DNA of 64,000 nucleotides from Candidatus Obscuribacterales bacterium (GTDB lineage: Bacteria; Cyanobacteriota; Vampirovibrionia; Obscuribacterales; Obscuribacteraceae). How positions within the stretch are numbered: position 1 is the stretch's first letter; each line of letters begins with the position of its first letter. Of this stretch, positions 25,783 through 35,632 are shown piece after piece. Where the stretch lies: assembly GCA_019744775.1 (NCBI GenBank), contig JAIETZ010000004.1, positions 558,001-622,000 of the forward strand. The letters run 5' to 3'. Position numbers and translations under genes: made by a program. The notes beneath the pieces are model-generated. The model was not told the DNA's origin and did not search any database. It saw only the letters and a program-made list of their open reading frames with translations.

Positions 25783-26769
25783 ATGAGCTCGGTTGCAAAA
25801 GGCACATGTCATGTCAAAAGCATTGAGGCGTTAAGCCTCTATGATGCCGAGCGTGGCAAAGAGATTCAGGCACGTATTTACTACCCGGAAGAAGGTAGTA
25901 ATTTTCCGGCTATTGTCTTTTCCCATGGCGCCGGCGCTTCCCGCAACGAATACCTGGCTTTAACTCACGCATGGGCAAGTCATGGCTTTGTTGTCATTCA
26001 ACCGACGCATGAAGACTCGCTTTTACTCAAGGAGAGTCTTGGTCAAACGACAAATTTGCCGGCCATTATCGCCGCAGCCAGAACCGACTATAAAGGATGG
26101 ATAAGTCGCTGCCGGGATCTATCCTTTTCAATAGACTCCCTCGCGCAGCTTAATGCAGAGCATCCACTTCTCAAAGGAAAAATTGACGCATCCAATATAG
26201 GAATAGCCGGGCACTCCTATGGCGCCTACACAGCGATGCTGTTAACCGGCGCCGAACTAACACCTATCGAAGACTATCCATTCGGTAGCTTAGTTGATAA
26301 ACGCATCAATTCCGCCTTGATATTGTCACCGCCCGGTAGCGGTCAACAAGGTTTGACCAAAGAGTCGTTTAAGTCTCTTAGACTTCCCTCTATGTTCATG
26401 ACCGGCTCGCGAGACAAGGGACTAAGCGGACAGCCGGCTGAATGGCGAACGGAACCGTTTAATTTATGTGTTCCCGGAGACAAATATTTGGTTTTTATAG
26501 AAGGCGCGACTCACTTTACCTTCGCAGCCGGGAGAGCGACTTTGGTAACAAGCACTCCCGGACATAGTGCAACCACATCAGGTGGCACTCACTATCCGCC
26601 TCGACTGGTAAGCAAGTTTGATCAAAGAGCCATTTTAGGTCACATCAAGCATGCGAGCTGTGCCTTTTGGGCAGCTTACCTTCAAAAAGATCCCGCTGCC
26701 AAAGCTTATCTTGTATCAAACAAGCTTTTCGAAGAAAGCCACCAACTGGCCACAATCAAGTCCCGATAA
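25783..26769 (+). CDS. Alpha/beta-hydrolase (PAF-acetylhydrolase/dienelactone-hydrolase-like)
   Basis: A hydrolase of about 328 residues. The nucleophile elbow is GHSYG (IAGHSYGAYTAML), the oxyanion region FSHGAGASRNEY, and the His is in GATHFTFAAG. The arrangement resembles predicted dienelactone-hydrolase/PAF-acetylhydrolase-like proteins. I chose the ATG at 25783; earlier in-frame ATGs run through repeat-like sequence. There is no signal peptide. It is divergent from the aminopeptidase. Substrate is unknown. Confidence 0.78.
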   Translation: MSSVAKGTCHVKSIEALSLYDAERGKEIQARIYYPEEGSNFPAIVFSHGAGASRNEYLALTHAWASHGFVVIQPTHEDSLLLKESLGQTTNLPAIIAAARTDYKGWISRCRDLSFSIDSLAQLNAEHPLLKGKIDASNIGIAGHSYGAYTAMLLTGAELTPIEDYPFGSLVDKRINSALILSPPGSGQQGLTKESFKSLRLPSMFMTGSRDKGLSGQPAEWRTEPFNLCVPGDKYLVFIEGATHFTFAAGRATLVTSTPGHSATTSGGTHYPPRLVSKFDQRAILGHIKHASCAFWAAYLQKDPAAKAYLVSNKLFEESHQLATIKSR

Positions 26770-26940
26770 GGGTTCCAAGCTGAAAACAGCTAGATTAATT
26801 CCTCACTTTTTACCAAAACCCGCTAACTAAGCGGTATAGCGGATTCTTGGCAGCAGTGTTAAGATATATGAAGAGAGCTAAATACTCTTAAACAGTGAAT
26901 CCCATACAAGGTAGCCCTCTTAAAAAGGGCAACAAAGTAA

Positions 26941-27147
26941 ATGAAAAACATCGACCTCATTGCCACAGTTCTCTTGGTAGTAGCCGGGCTCAACATGGGT
27001 ATGGTTACCTTCTTTAACTACGATATGCTCGCGCAGCTCGTAGGAACAAGCGGAACCATGCATCAGGTCCTCGCTGGCGCAGTAGGGTTATCAGCACTCT
27101 ATTACGTCGTCAACTGGGCCAAGGCCAAATTCTGCAAGAGCAGCTAG
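26941..27147 (+). CDS. DUF378 small membrane protein
   Basis: A 68-residue protein with two membrane segments (VLLVVAGLNMGMVTFF and VLAGAVGLSALYYVVNWA), matching the DUF378 family, whose members begin IDxIATxLLVVGGLNWG-like. The function of DUF378 is unknown. A hairpin GCCCTCTTAAAAAGGGC just upstream overlaps the ribosome-site region. It stands alone between hydrolase and CorA genes. Confidence 0.85.
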   Translation: MKNIDLIATVLLVVAGLNMGMVTFFNYDMLAQLVGTSGTMHQVLAGAVGLSALYYVVNWAKAKFCKSS

Positions 27148-27180
27148 TGAACGAATAACAATCGAGAAAAGGTAGGCAAT

Positions 27181-27201
27181 GGTGCTGCCTAAAGCAGCAC
27201 C
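27181..27201 (+). terminator. Hairpin after the DUF378 gene
   Basis: GGTGCTGC, loop CTAAA, GCAGCACC: a perfect 8-bp stem 33 bases after the DUF378 stop. It has no U-run, so it is only a possible terminator or RNA-stabilising stem. Confidence 0.4.
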
Positions 27202-27273
27202 GGAGCTGGTAGCCATTTGCCTCGTCCTGTGTCAGAATCATTGACACGAGATTTCTCATAGGACGATATTCTC

Positions 27274-28434
27274 ATGGGTAAAAGGCACCGAGTTTCACAC
27301 AAACTCAACTCGGATTTGGAAGGGCGCATAGAACCGGGTGCTCCACCTGGAACGCTAACGCAAGATCCTCACGCTGTAAAAACCAAAATTGATGTCATCG
27401 CTTACGGACCAGATCAGTTCTTAGAGCAAGAACTTGACGATCTATCGATTATCGCCAATCTATTAAACAATTACCCGGTTGTCTGGATTAATGTTGACGG
27501 ACTGTCTGCCATTGACAAGATTCAAGAAATTGCCCACATGTTTCAACTGCATCCACTAGCAGTAGAAGACGTGGTTAATTGCCAGCAACGACCTAAAGTT
27601 GAAATTTATGGCAAGAGCCAATTCATCGTTACAAGAATGATTAGCCTAAATGCTCATTTGCAAATCGAACAACTGAGCATGTTCCTTGGCAAGAACTACA
27701 TCATAAGCTTTCAGGAAATTCCAGGCGATTGCCTAAACCCTTTGCGCGATAGGTTGCGCAAAGGATATGGGCATATGCGCAGCCAGGGCACGGATCAACT
27801 AGCTTACGGAATTTTGGATGCAGTCGTTGATGGTTATTTTCCAGTGCTTGAAACTTACGGCGAACGCTTGGAAGATCTCGAAGACGAGATATTAAGCAAT
27901 CCCAGCCGGCACACCATTAATCTAATGCACGATCTCAAACGCAACTTATTGCTCATTCGTCGAGCGGTTTGGCCAATGCGCGAAACAATAAATGAACTAA
28001 TTCGCGATGAATCTCCACTAATTACCAACGACACGCGCGTGTACCTACGCGACACCTACGATCACGTAGTCCGGGTGATGGACTTTATCGAAACCTATAG
28101 AGAACTTTGCTCCGACTTAATGGATGTCTATTTGTCCAGCGTAAGTAATCGCACAAACGAAGTAATGAAGGTATTAACCATCATTGCAACTATTTTCATT
28201 CCCCCTACCTTTATCGCCGGTATTTATGGAATGAACTTTCATACCGAAACTTCACCATGGAATATGCCGGAGTTGAGCTGGTATTTCGGTTATCCATTTT
28301 CACTACTTTTGATGTTTTTAGTTACCGTCGCCATGCTGACTTATCTGGTTAAACGCGGCTGGCTGGGACAAGCAATTAAAGCACCAATGGAAGAAGCGAA
28401 AGAAAAAGACATTCACCCGGAACATAGCACGTGA
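27274..28434 (+). CDS. corA: CorA-family divalent cation (Mg/Co) transporter
   Basis: A 386-residue member of the CorA family, homopentameric Mg2+/Co2+ channels. The long soluble N-terminal domain ends in two C-terminal membrane helices. The GMN signature is present (FIAGIYGMNFHTE), followed by the outer loop and the second helix. It begins with a charged N-terminus (MGKRHRVSHKLNS). The ribosome site is AGGA at nine-base spacing. GrpB follows eight bases later. Confidence 0.92.
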   Translation: MGKRHRVSHKLNSDLEGRIEPGAPPGTLTQDPHAVKTKIDVIAYGPDQFLEQELDDLSIIANLLNNYPVVWINVDGLSAIDKIQEIAHMFQLHPLAVEDVVNCQQRPKVEIYGKSQFIVTRMISLNAHLQIEQLSMFLGKNYIISFQEIPGDCLNPLRDRLRKGYGHMRSQGTDQLAYGILDAVVDGYFPVLETYGERLEDLEDEILSNPSRHTINLMHDLKRNLLLIRRAVWPMRETINELIRDESPLITNDTRVYLRDTYDHVVRVMDFIETYRELCSDLMDVYLSSVSNRTNEVMKVLTIIATIFIPPTFIAGIYGMNFHTETSPWNMPELSWYFGYPFSLLLMFLVTVAMLTYLVKRGWLGQAIKAPMEEAKEKDIHPEHST

Positions 28435-28441
28435 CCAAAGC

Positions 28442-28957
28442 ATGATCACAGATAAAGATCCTATTGTGGTTGAAAAATATAATTCAGAATGGCCACGACA
28501 ATACGAATCCGAGGCGACGCTGCTCAAACAAGCGCTCGGCGGCACAATCGTCGACATTCAGCACATAGGTAGCACCGCTGTTCCCGGACTTTCCGCCAAT
28601 CCTATTATTGACATTCAAATAGCCGTCAGCAGCTCGACTAATGCCAAAGACTATGGCGAAAAACTTACCGCCCTTGGCTATGAAAGGGCATATGATGAAC
28701 AAAACTCTGCGAACTTTTTTTGTAAAGGCTCTCTCAACGCACATACACATCATTTGTACATAGTCGAGACCGGCAGCGACGAAGAAACAAGAAGGATAGT
28801 GCTAAGAGACTACCTACGCGCAAATGAGCGCGGCGCGAAAGAATATGAAACACTAAAAATTGCTATGGCAGAGAAATTCAAAGAAGATCGCAGTGCTTAC
28901 GTAGATGCCAAAACTGCATTCATTACACTAGCTCTCTGCATGTTTATCAAACAATAG
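28442..28957 (+). CDS. GrpB-family (UPF0157) nucleotidyltransferase-like protein
   Basis: A 171-residue protein of the GrpB/UPF0157 family, a nucleotidyltransferase fold. The family core includes VEKYNSEWPRQYE, the HIGSTAVPGLSANPIIDIQIAV motif with its acidic pair, and HHLYIVETGS. Its start lies eight bases beyond corA, implying co-transcription. Cellular function is unclear. It converges on the next gene with no gap (28957/28958). Confidence 0.85.
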   Translation: MITDKDPIVVEKYNSEWPRQYESEATLLKQALGGTIVDIQHIGSTAVPGLSANPIIDIQIAVSSSTNAKDYGEKLTALGYERAYDEQNSANFFCKGSLNAHTHHLYIVETGSDEETRRIVLRDYLRANERGAKEYETLKIAMAEKFKEDRSAYVDAKTAFITLALCMFIKQ

Positions 28958-30064
28958 TTAGTCAGGCACAAATTCGTCCAATTGCTTGGCTTCTGCTTCA
29001 CGCCCCATAAATCTCAGAACTTTGGCATAGTCTTCTAGAAACCTGCGCACTTGCGGGTAAAACTTAAACTTGAATCTGTTTATTAATTGAAACATATAAG
29101 AATAGTAGCGCTCAAGGTAAGCCGCCTTGCGTTTGTTAAGCGGCGTCTGCACCGAGAGCAATTCTTGCAGAAGACAAAATTCGTCATAGGCAATATCTCG
29201 CGGGCTTGAAGCATCACCGGCAAACGAAGTTGACTGAGGGCGCTTTTCAGCAGTTACGCGCTTTAAGAGATCATAGCCATTTTCCAAATGGTTACTTGTA
29301 ACCACAAACGATGTACCCGGCGCCTTGAAACGCATAGAGTAGATCTTGCCTAACATGCCAGGATCCGGATCCGCATCGGCAATTGTCTCGTCTACTTCCT
29401 GCAATACATCCCACTGAATTTTCCTATCATTGAATTCAACGCCTTCATCACTGACTTTGAAATGCCCCCAGGACCCTTTCCATTCTCTTGGCTCAGTTTT
29501 CAATTTCTCTATAAGACGAGACTCTCCTGTAAGTGGATTAATATCGAAGTTGCACCGAGCGGGTATTTTCGAAAACATTGATGCGGTAACAAGAAAGAAT
29601 CGTTTCGCAACGGCTAAGTCGAGCTTGAAATTAGCATTATTCCTGTCCCGCACAATAAGAACTTTTGCTTGCGGTTCATCCACCTGAGCAATTTCGTCCC
29701 ATGAGAATTCAACTGGTCGTTTACCCACAGAACAGAACACCACACCCCAATCATTAAGGACTAATGCCGATTTTTCTCCTACTTGCTCAATCACTTGCAA
29801 TTTTGTTTTGCCTGGAGCGCTTAAGTGTCTGTTCGCGATTGATTGTGCTTTTCGCGAGGATATTTCACCAAAGGCCAAACTACACGCCAGAAAAATCATC
29901 AAAAACAATGCAACAGGGACAATCAGCACAAGCATGAAAGGCAGAAGCAAGCCAACAAGCAGGCACGAAAAGAGCATGGCAAACATGCCACCGAGAATAA
30001 GATTTTTCAACGAGACTTCAGCAACCGTCTCATAGTGCAAATAATCGGTTAAATTGATGTCCAT
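28958..30064 (-). CDS. Two-helix membrane protein of unknown function
   Basis: A 368-residue protein with two adjacent membrane segments at residues about 21-66 (LILGGMFAMLFSCLLVGLLL; FMLVLIVPVALFLMIFLACS) followed by a large soluble domain. It has PH-domain-like strands repeated around VLIVRDRNNANFKLDLAVAK and a C-terminal Arg/Lys-rich helix region (ERYYSYMFQLINRFKFKFYP). No catalytic motif is recognised. It starts eight bases downstream of the secreted-protein stop on the same strand, so both may be co-transcribed. Confidence 0.6.
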   Translation of the reverse strand: MDINLTDYLHYETVAEVSLKNLILGGMFAMLFSCLLVGLLLPFMLVLIVPVALFLMIFLACSLAFGEISSRKAQSIANRHLSAPGKTKLQVIEQVGEKSALVLNDWGVVFCSVGKRPVEFSWDEIAQVDEPQAKVLIVRDRNNANFKLDLAVAKRFFLVTASMFSKIPARCNFDINPLTGESRLIEKLKTEPREWKGSWGHFKVSDEGVEFNDRKIQWDVLQEVDETIADADPDPGMLGKIYSMRFKAPGTSFVVTSNHLENGYDLLKRVTAEKRPQSTSFAGDASSPRDIAYDEFCLLQELLSVQTPLNKRKAAYLERYYSYMFQLINRFKFKFYPQVRRFLEDYAKVLRFMGREAEAKQLDEFVPD

Positions 30065-30071
30065 ATCACTC

Positions 30072-30818
30072 TTACTGAAGATATTGCCACTTCATTGCGG
30101 GACTGAGTTTATAGAATTTACCGGCCGTGAGAATAACAGAGCCTGCTCTAAAGCTATCTTTGGGATCTGCACTGCAACCAGAGCACCAACTACCGTCCGG
30201 ACGAAAGCGGTACTCAACACCGCTAATCTTGACGTAAGTTTCACCGGCAACAGGAAAGCCATTTTTCCTTTTACCGCCAATAACAGCACTGGCACCTGCT
30301 CCATGCAACTGTTGAGAAATTTGCGCTGCAAGAGCCTTAGGTACCGGTATCTCATCTTGCCGCGGTGGACCCGGCACTTCTGCCTCCAGAATCTGAGCCC
30401 TGTCAGGAATTGGCACAGGAACTGAAACACCCATAATTGGTGCATTTTTATCACCAGACTCCCAATCATGACCGCCAAATTTAAATGTTGCAGGAGGAGC
30501 CTTAGGATCAGGCTGAGCAATTTGAGCATCAGCATAAGCAGAAGTCGAGCTGCTGTCTATCGTTACTTGTGCAGGATAGTGTCCTGTAGAGGTGCTAGGC
30601 TGAGAGCGACGAGGCACACTCGATGGACTATCTGTAACTTCATCCACGGTATCAACGGTTGCGTCAACAGCTTCTTTAGTAATATGTCCAGCCCCACGCA
30701 CTGTTTCTTCAACGGCATCTCTCAAGCCGCGAAAAAAGCCTTGAGCAAAAGCCGATTGAGAATTTGCCTGAAATATCAGACATATTAACGCCAATAATGC
30801 CAGATTTTTTTGCGCCAT
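30072..30818 (-). CDS. Secreted protein of unknown function
   Basis: A 248-residue protein with a signal peptide (LALLALICLIFQANSQSAFA). The proline/serine-rich linker (about residues 65-120) is followed by a compact C-terminal domain with CxxC in SWCSGCSADPKDS, which could bind metal or form a disulfide. No known domain is recognised. It is upstream of the membrane protein on the minus strand. Confidence 0.6.
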   Translation of the reverse strand: MAQKNLALLALICLIFQANSQSAFAQGFFRGLRDAVEETVRGAGHITKEAVDATVDTVDEVTDSPSSVPRRSQPSTSTGHYPAQVTIDSSSTSAYADAQIAQPDPKAPPATFKFGGHDWESGDKNAPIMGVSVPVPIPDRAQILEAEVPGPPRQDEIPVPKALAAQISQQLHGAGASAVIGGKRKNGFPVAGETYVKISGVEYRFRPDGSWCSGCSADPKDSFRAGSVILTAGKFYKLSPAMKWQYLQ

Positions 30819-30844
30819 TTTTATAGTCTAGCAAATTCTGTCGT

Positions 30845-33800
30845 TCAAGCGACCACAAAGCGCGCAGAGCTACCGCTGCGTCCAGGGATGACTTCCAGGC
30901 GTGCGTCTATTCGTTCCTTTAGTTCAGGAACATGGGAAATAATACCGACAAGTCTGCCACCTTGTTGAAGGTCTATTAGAGCTCGCAGCGCCAGATCAAG
31001 AGATTCAGGATCAAGACTGCCAAAGCCTTCATCAACAAATATGGTTTCTAGATAAACACCACCGGCATAAGACTGAACAACATCGGCTAATCCCAACGCC
31101 ATGGAAAGAGAAGCGATGAAACTTTCTCCACCGGAAAGTGTAGCTACTGGTCTAGTTGTGCCGGTATACGTGTCGTACACTTCTAAATCCAGTCCGCCGG
31201 CAGTTCGTTTGTCCGCACGTGTAGTCATTCGCTGCAACTGATAGCGACCTTTACTCATGATTCGCAAACGCTGCGACGAGGCAATTAGGACATCATCCAG
31301 CAAAGCGCCCAAAACAAATCTTTGGAAAGTAACACCAAAGGCATTGCGACCTGACGCTACTTCGGCCAAGCGGCCAACAATGCCGTAACGAGATTCAAGT
31401 GTTTCAATTTCCTTCAAGACTCTTGATAGTTCATTCAACCAGACCTGAATTTGTTTCAGCTGTTCGCTCAATGACGCTTCTTCACGCACGGCTTTTTCTG
31501 TTTCATCTTTTGCGGCTAGGTAGTTAGCTTCAAAGATTTGAATATCAGGACGCTGCAAATTGGCTGCGGACGCCTGTGCTCTCTTAAGACGATCTACGGC
31601 TGCTGCTAAATCCGTTTGATATTTTGTCGTCTCACTATCTAGACGTGCAATGTCTTCAGAAGATCTCCTAGCTGCTTTGAATTCTTGCAAGTTCTGGAAA
31701 CCTGCTTCTTTCATAGCGGACAAGAACTCTTGTTTTTGTACCTGCAGTCGGCTGTCAGCCAATACCTGAGATTCTTTGGATTTCTCCAAAGTTGCCTTTG
31801 CCGCCACATAAAACTCGGATGCTCGCTTAGCGCTATCCTGAGCTTTATCAAAATTAGCTTTCAGATTTTCGCAACGTAATTGTGCCTCATGCTTGGCGTT
31901 TTGAACTGCCTGAGCATCTGCATATTCATCAGGTATTTGGCTTTGACGCTCCGCTAGAACGGCGCGTGCTTTTTCAAAGGCTGCTTTGCTTTCAAGAAGT
32001 AGAGCATCAAGATTGGCAAATTCTGTTTGCTCCTTTTCGAGATCTGCCTTCAGCTTAACCAACTGAGATTGCGTTTGTACTAGTCGAGATTCAGAAGAAG
32101 ATGCAGACTCGTAAGCTTGTTTTGCTGACTCGAGCTTTTCGACAAGCTGCTGCAAATTGGTGAAGCCCAGGTCTCCCAGGCGTTTATTTAAAGAATCCTT
32201 TTCCGCTTCCAATTTCGCAACGACTGCGGATTGCTTTTGATAGTCCGCTGAAACTTCACTAAAAGTGCCTTCCAATTGTTTAATTTCTTCGCGTTTTGCC
32301 TTGAGTGAAGACTCAGACAAATTACCTGCTGCCTTAGCAGGATGAGGGTGTTCGATAGAACCACACACAAGGCAAGGCGAGCCATCAATTAACTTCAAAG
32401 CAAGCACTGCTGCTTGTCCATTGGTAAATTCGTCTTCGAGAGTTACCAATTCACCCCTTGCTTGCTCAAGACGACTGGTCACAGCCGTCAAACACGAATG
32501 GGATTCATCGACATCTTGCTTCTTGGTTTTATACTCCGCCTGAAGTTGTTCGATTCTCTTCTGGTCGGCGTACGACTGCTCGAGATTTTTGAAACTGACT
32601 TTTAAAGCGTCAACTTTGACTACTTCAACTTGAAGTCCTAAAACTTGCTGTTGCAGGTTGTCGACCTCGACTTGTAATTCCGATTGCCGTCTTTTACTTA
32701 CCTGGCGCTTTTCATCTGCCTGCTTATACTGTTTTTCTGTCGTCAGCGCGTTTTGCTTGGCCGATTCCAGGTCCTTGGCTTTGGACACTAGCTCAGTTAG
32801 AAAAACAAGCTTTTTGGCCGCCTCATCGCGCTCGCCCTGTTTAGCACTTTCTTTTTCTAGAACCTGGCGCTGTTCTTGAGCACTCCTTTCTGCAACAGTT
32901 GCTAATTCTTCTGCCTGCAGCAGTTGGAACTTGGCTTGCTCTAGTTCCTCTGCGCGTTGCTTCAACGTTGTCTCAGCCGAGGTCAATGTCTGGGCGCGAC
33001 GAGCTTGCGTCAGTTCTGTTTGTTTATCCGTGAATGACTGCTTCTGTTCGTTTAGAAGAGCAAATGCAGTCGCGGCTTGCGCCACCTCATCGAGCTTCTG
33101 AAGTGTTTCCCTCGCCTCAATCAGTAATTTTTGAGTTTTACTTTCGTTAGACTTGCATTCAGCTACTCTTGTTTGGATTTGCTCGGCTAGAAGCATCGTT
33201 GATTGCTTCTTTTCCTCTACTTGTTCGAGACAGGTTGCCCCGGCTTGTTCAAGTATCAATTCCTGACGAGCCTTTTTATCCTTAATCTGGTCACCAACAC
33301 CACTAGCCTTTTCCTTTAGGGCTTCTTCAATGCGACGATATATCTCGGTCTTAAACAAAGCTTCCAGAATTGCTTCTCGCTCATTGGAATTTGCCATGAT
33401 CAGCTGGCGAAACTTACCTTGTGGCAGAAGCACCACCTGACGAAATTGATTGCTCTTAAAACCAAGAAGCTGCTCTATTCTCTCAGTGACATCGCTCGGC
33501 TTAGAGGCAAGCACAACAGGTTGTGCACTTAATTTCCACAAGGTAGCCTGACCTTTAGTTGTGACTGTGGCATTGCCTCGACGCGCGGCTCGTTCTTGCT
33601 CAGGACTTCTTGTTACCCTATATCTGTCTTGACCGAGCATGAATTCAAAAGTCACTTCGGTCTGAATACTCTGCTCAGCGTGATCACTGCGCATTTGCTT
33701 GCTCTTGCGCTCTTCACCACTAGAATCCCCGAACAACGCAAAGCAAATTGCATCGAGAATACTAGTCTTGCCCGCCCCTGTTGGTCCATGAATCAAAAAG

Positions 33801-33889
33801 AAATTGCGCCCTTTGAGATTTGCAAAGTCCAGCGTCTCTTCACCAGCGTAAGGACCAAAGGCTTTCATGGTGAGGCGAATTGGCTTCAT
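30845..33889 (-). CDS. sbcC: SbcC exonuclease subunit (SMC-like ATPase)
   Basis: A 1014-residue SMC-like ATPase of the SbcCD nuclease complex, which opens hairpin and protein-blocked DNA ends. Walker A is HGPTGAGKTSILDA near the N-terminus. A long coiled-coil arm follows, with the zinc-hook CLVC at its tip (SPCLVCGSIEHPHP). The C-terminal ABC signature is TLSGGESFIASLSMALG, and Walker B is IFVDEGFGSLDPES. The length is typical. Its ATG overlaps the sbcD stop (ATGA), so sbcD and sbcC form one operon in the usual order. Confidence 0.95.
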   Translation of the reverse strand: MKPIRLTMKAFGPYAGEETLDFANLKGRNFFLIHGPTGAGKTSILDAICFALFGDSSGEERKSKQMRSDHAEQSIQTEVTFEFMLGQDRYRVTRSPEQERAARRGNATVTTKGQATLWKLSAQPVVLASKPSDVTERIEQLLGFKSNQFRQVVLLPQGKFRQLIMANSNEREAILEALFKTEIYRRIEEALKEKASGVGDQIKDKKARQELILEQAGATCLEQVEEKKQSTMLLAEQIQTRVAECKSNESKTQKLLIEARETLQKLDEVAQAATAFALLNEQKQSFTDKQTELTQARRAQTLTSAETTLKQRAEELEQAKFQLLQAEELATVAERSAQEQRQVLEKESAKQGERDEAAKKLVFLTELVSKAKDLESAKQNALTTEKQYKQADEKRQVSKRRQSELQVEVDNLQQQVLGLQVEVVKVDALKVSFKNLEQSYADQKRIEQLQAEYKTKKQDVDESHSCLTAVTSRLEQARGELVTLEDEFTNGQAAVLALKLIDGSPCLVCGSIEHPHPAKAAGNLSESSLKAKREEIKQLEGTFSEVSADYQKQSAVVAKLEAEKDSLNKRLGDLGFTNLQQLVEKLESAKQAYESASSSESRLVQTQSQLVKLKADLEKEQTEFANLDALLLESKAAFEKARAVLAERQSQIPDEYADAQAVQNAKHEAQLRCENLKANFDKAQDSAKRASEFYVAAKATLEKSKESQVLADSRLQVQKQEFLSAMKEAGFQNLQEFKAARRSSEDIARLDSETTKYQTDLAAAVDRLKRAQASAANLQRPDIQIFEANYLAAKDETEKAVREEASLSEQLKQIQVWLNELSRVLKEIETLESRYGIVGRLAEVASGRNAFGVTFQRFVLGALLDDVLIASSQRLRIMSKGRYQLQRMTTRADKRTAGGLDLEVYDTYTGTTRPVATLSGGESFIASLSMALGLADVVQSYAGGVYLETIFVDEGFGSLDPESLDLALRALIDLQQGGRLVGIISHVPELKERIDARLEVIPGRSGSSARFVVA

Positions 33890-35037
33890 GCAATTACCTC
33901 ACGATCGCTGCCCATCATTTCTTGTACGACAGACTTATAGGCATTTTGTTCATCCTCTGATAAGTCTTCAGTTGTTACCTGAGAGAAGAAGGAAGCAAAC
34001 AACTGAGCGTCGTCAATCTTGCGATGATCAGCTTGATTGCCCACCACCTTTCCATCTATCGTGAGCATTGGGCGTTCGATATGCAGAACATTGGGATAAA
34101 CTTCACGCAGCTTGCCCATCGCATCCAGAATTGCCTGCTTATCGTTAAGAGTAACCATCAGATAGTCGTTCTTACCGCTATCCGATTTTGCCTTCGCAAT
34201 TATTTCAGAAAGCTCTCCTTCAACACGGCGAACATCTCGACGCGGCAAAAGACTCACCTTCTCAAGCTTAACTTCGCCTCTGTCATCCATCTCGACTATG
34301 TTAATTACTTTCTTGTGCTCGGCTTCCGAGAACGAGTACTTCATCAATGAACCAGAATATTGGACATGGTCAAAGCCGGCTTTTTGCGGCCTGTGCAAAT
34401 GACCTAAAGCTACATAGTTGAAATCGGAAAACAGCGAAGCATCAACCATACCCGTGCCACCCACTGAAAGTGGTCTTTCTGATTCTGATTCTTCGCCGCC
34501 AGCTACAAAGGCGTGCGTCATGAGAATTGATCTTCTTCCAGCAGGGTGATGCTTTTTCGTTTCATCTACCAGCAGTTTAAAAATGCCGTTGTGATCTTGC
34601 ACTTCTTGGTCAAAAACCTGACGAACAACTGGTGGTTCTGCATAAGGCAAGCAATACAAATTCAACGCGCCGTATTTGTCTTCCAGTTGAACTGGTTCAA
34701 TTCCCTGGCTTAGAGGACCAAAGACATGCAGTCCCCTTTCAGCCATCACACGCGAACCAAAACCAAGACGCTCAGGACTATCGTGATTACCAGCAATCAT
34801 TACGACAGGCACTTTGAGTTTCAGGGTAATCGACGACAAAACTTCATCAAGTAATGCCACAGCTTCAGGCGGCGGTACAGCTCTGTCATAAATGTCACCA
34901 GCAATTAGAACTGCATCGGGCTTTGTATCAGCAACCAAATCCACAAACTGACGCAAGGCATGCTCCTGATCATCTGTCAGGTGCACGCCGTGGAAAATCC
35001 GACCGAGATGCCAATCGGAAGTGTGGATAAGGCGCAT
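33886..35037 (-). CDS. sbcD: SbcD exonuclease subunit (Mre11-like)
   Basis: A 383-residue metallo-phosphoesterase, the nuclease partner of SbcC. All five phosphoesterase motifs are visible: HTSDWHLGR, VLIAGDIYDRAV, IAGNHDSPERL, the later LMTHAF, and ALGHLHRPQ. The ATG at 35037 is downstream of a hairpin (35048-35078) that includes the purine-rich ribosome-site region. Confidence 0.95.
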   Translation of the reverse strand: MRLIHTSDWHLGRIFHGVHLTDDQEHALRQFVDLVADTKPDAVLIAGDIYDRAVPPPEAVALLDEVLSSITLKLKVPVVMIAGNHDSPERLGFGSRVMAERGLHVFGPLSQGIEPVQLEDKYGALNLYCLPYAEPPVVRQVFDQEVQDHNGIFKLLVDETKKHHPAGRRSILMTHAFVAGGEESESERPLSVGGTGMVDASLFSDFNYVALGHLHRPQKAGFDHVQYSGSLMKYSFSEAEHKKVINIVEMDDRGEVKLEKVSLLPRRDVRRVEGELSEIIAKAKSDSGKNDYLMVTLNDKQAILDAMGKLREVYPNVLHIERPMLTIDGKVVGNQADHRKIDDAQLFASFFSQVTTEDLSEDEQNAYKSVVQEMMGSDREVIA

Positions 35038-35047
35038 AAAACAACTT

Positions 35048-35078
35048 GCCTCCCTGGTAGAAAAGATACCAGAGAGGC
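35048..35078 (-). promoter_or_regulatory. Stable hairpin upstream of sbcD
   Basis: Positions 35048-35059 pair with 35067-35078 at 11 of 12 positions, with the 7-base loop GAAAAGA. On the minus strand the GGGAGGC inside the stem is the only good ribosome-binding sequence before the sbcD ATG, so the stem could hide it. It may also end FKBP transcripts, but a U-run is lacking. Confidence 0.4.
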
Positions 35079-35106
35079 TCGTTGATTTATTGAAGCAATT
35101 GTTAGG

Positions 35107-35574
35107 TTAATTACGAACGCCCAACAACTCAACGTCGAAGATTAATGTTGAGTTTGGAGGAATCGCGCCCGGTACGCCTCTGTCACCATAAGCGAGACTT
35201 GGCGGAATTATTAGCTTGCGCTTACTGCCGACATGCATGCTGCCGACACCTTCATCCCATCCTTTGATGACTTGTCCAGCACCCAGGCGGAATTCAAATG
35301 GCTGACCGCGGTCGACAGAGCTATCAAACTTCTGCCCATCTCTTAACCAACCCGTGTAGTGCACTACGACGGTTTGTCCGCGGCGTGGTTGCTCGCCTTT
35401 ACCGACTACTAGGTCTTGATACTGAAGTCCTGATTGAGTGGTTGTAGCACCCTGGGGGACTTGGCTTATTTGTTCGTTCAAGTTATTTGGCCTCGCGAAA
35501 GTTGCAGCAGTTCCGGAAATTAGTCCGAGCGCTACGGCAATAGTTACAAAAGTTGTAAGTGGACGATTTTTCAT
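35107..35574 (-). CDS. FKBP-type peptidyl-prolyl isomerase, exported
   Basis: A 155-residue exported isomerase. The N-terminus is a signal sequence ([19 protein letters not shown]). The domain is [63 protein letters not shown] and [14 protein letters not shown]-like strands, here [17 protein letters not shown] chose ATG at 35574 (MKNRPLTTF...), since upstream frames overlap the divergent response-regulator start at 35633. Confidence 0.9.
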   Translation of the reverse strand: MKNRPLTTFVTIAVALGLISGTAATFARPNNLNEQISQVPQGATTTQSGLQYQDLVVGKGEQPRRGQTVVVHYTGWLRDGQKFDSSVDRGQPFEFRLGAGQVIKGWDEGVGSMHVGSKRKLIIPPSLAYGDRGVPGAIPPNSTLIFDVELLGVRN

Positions 35575-35632
35575 GGTTGACTTGCTCGCATTAGTTACGA
35601 TACTGGGTTCATTATAGCGAAAGGCTTGAAGC

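Noticed and set aside
27241-27246. Consensus TTGACA before corA, with an inverted repeat GTGTCA/TGACAC
   Set aside because: The -10 at proper spacing is poor and the start would fall at the ATG. The inverted repeat has no second occurrence with the same spacing (clpP's spacer is 12, this one 7).
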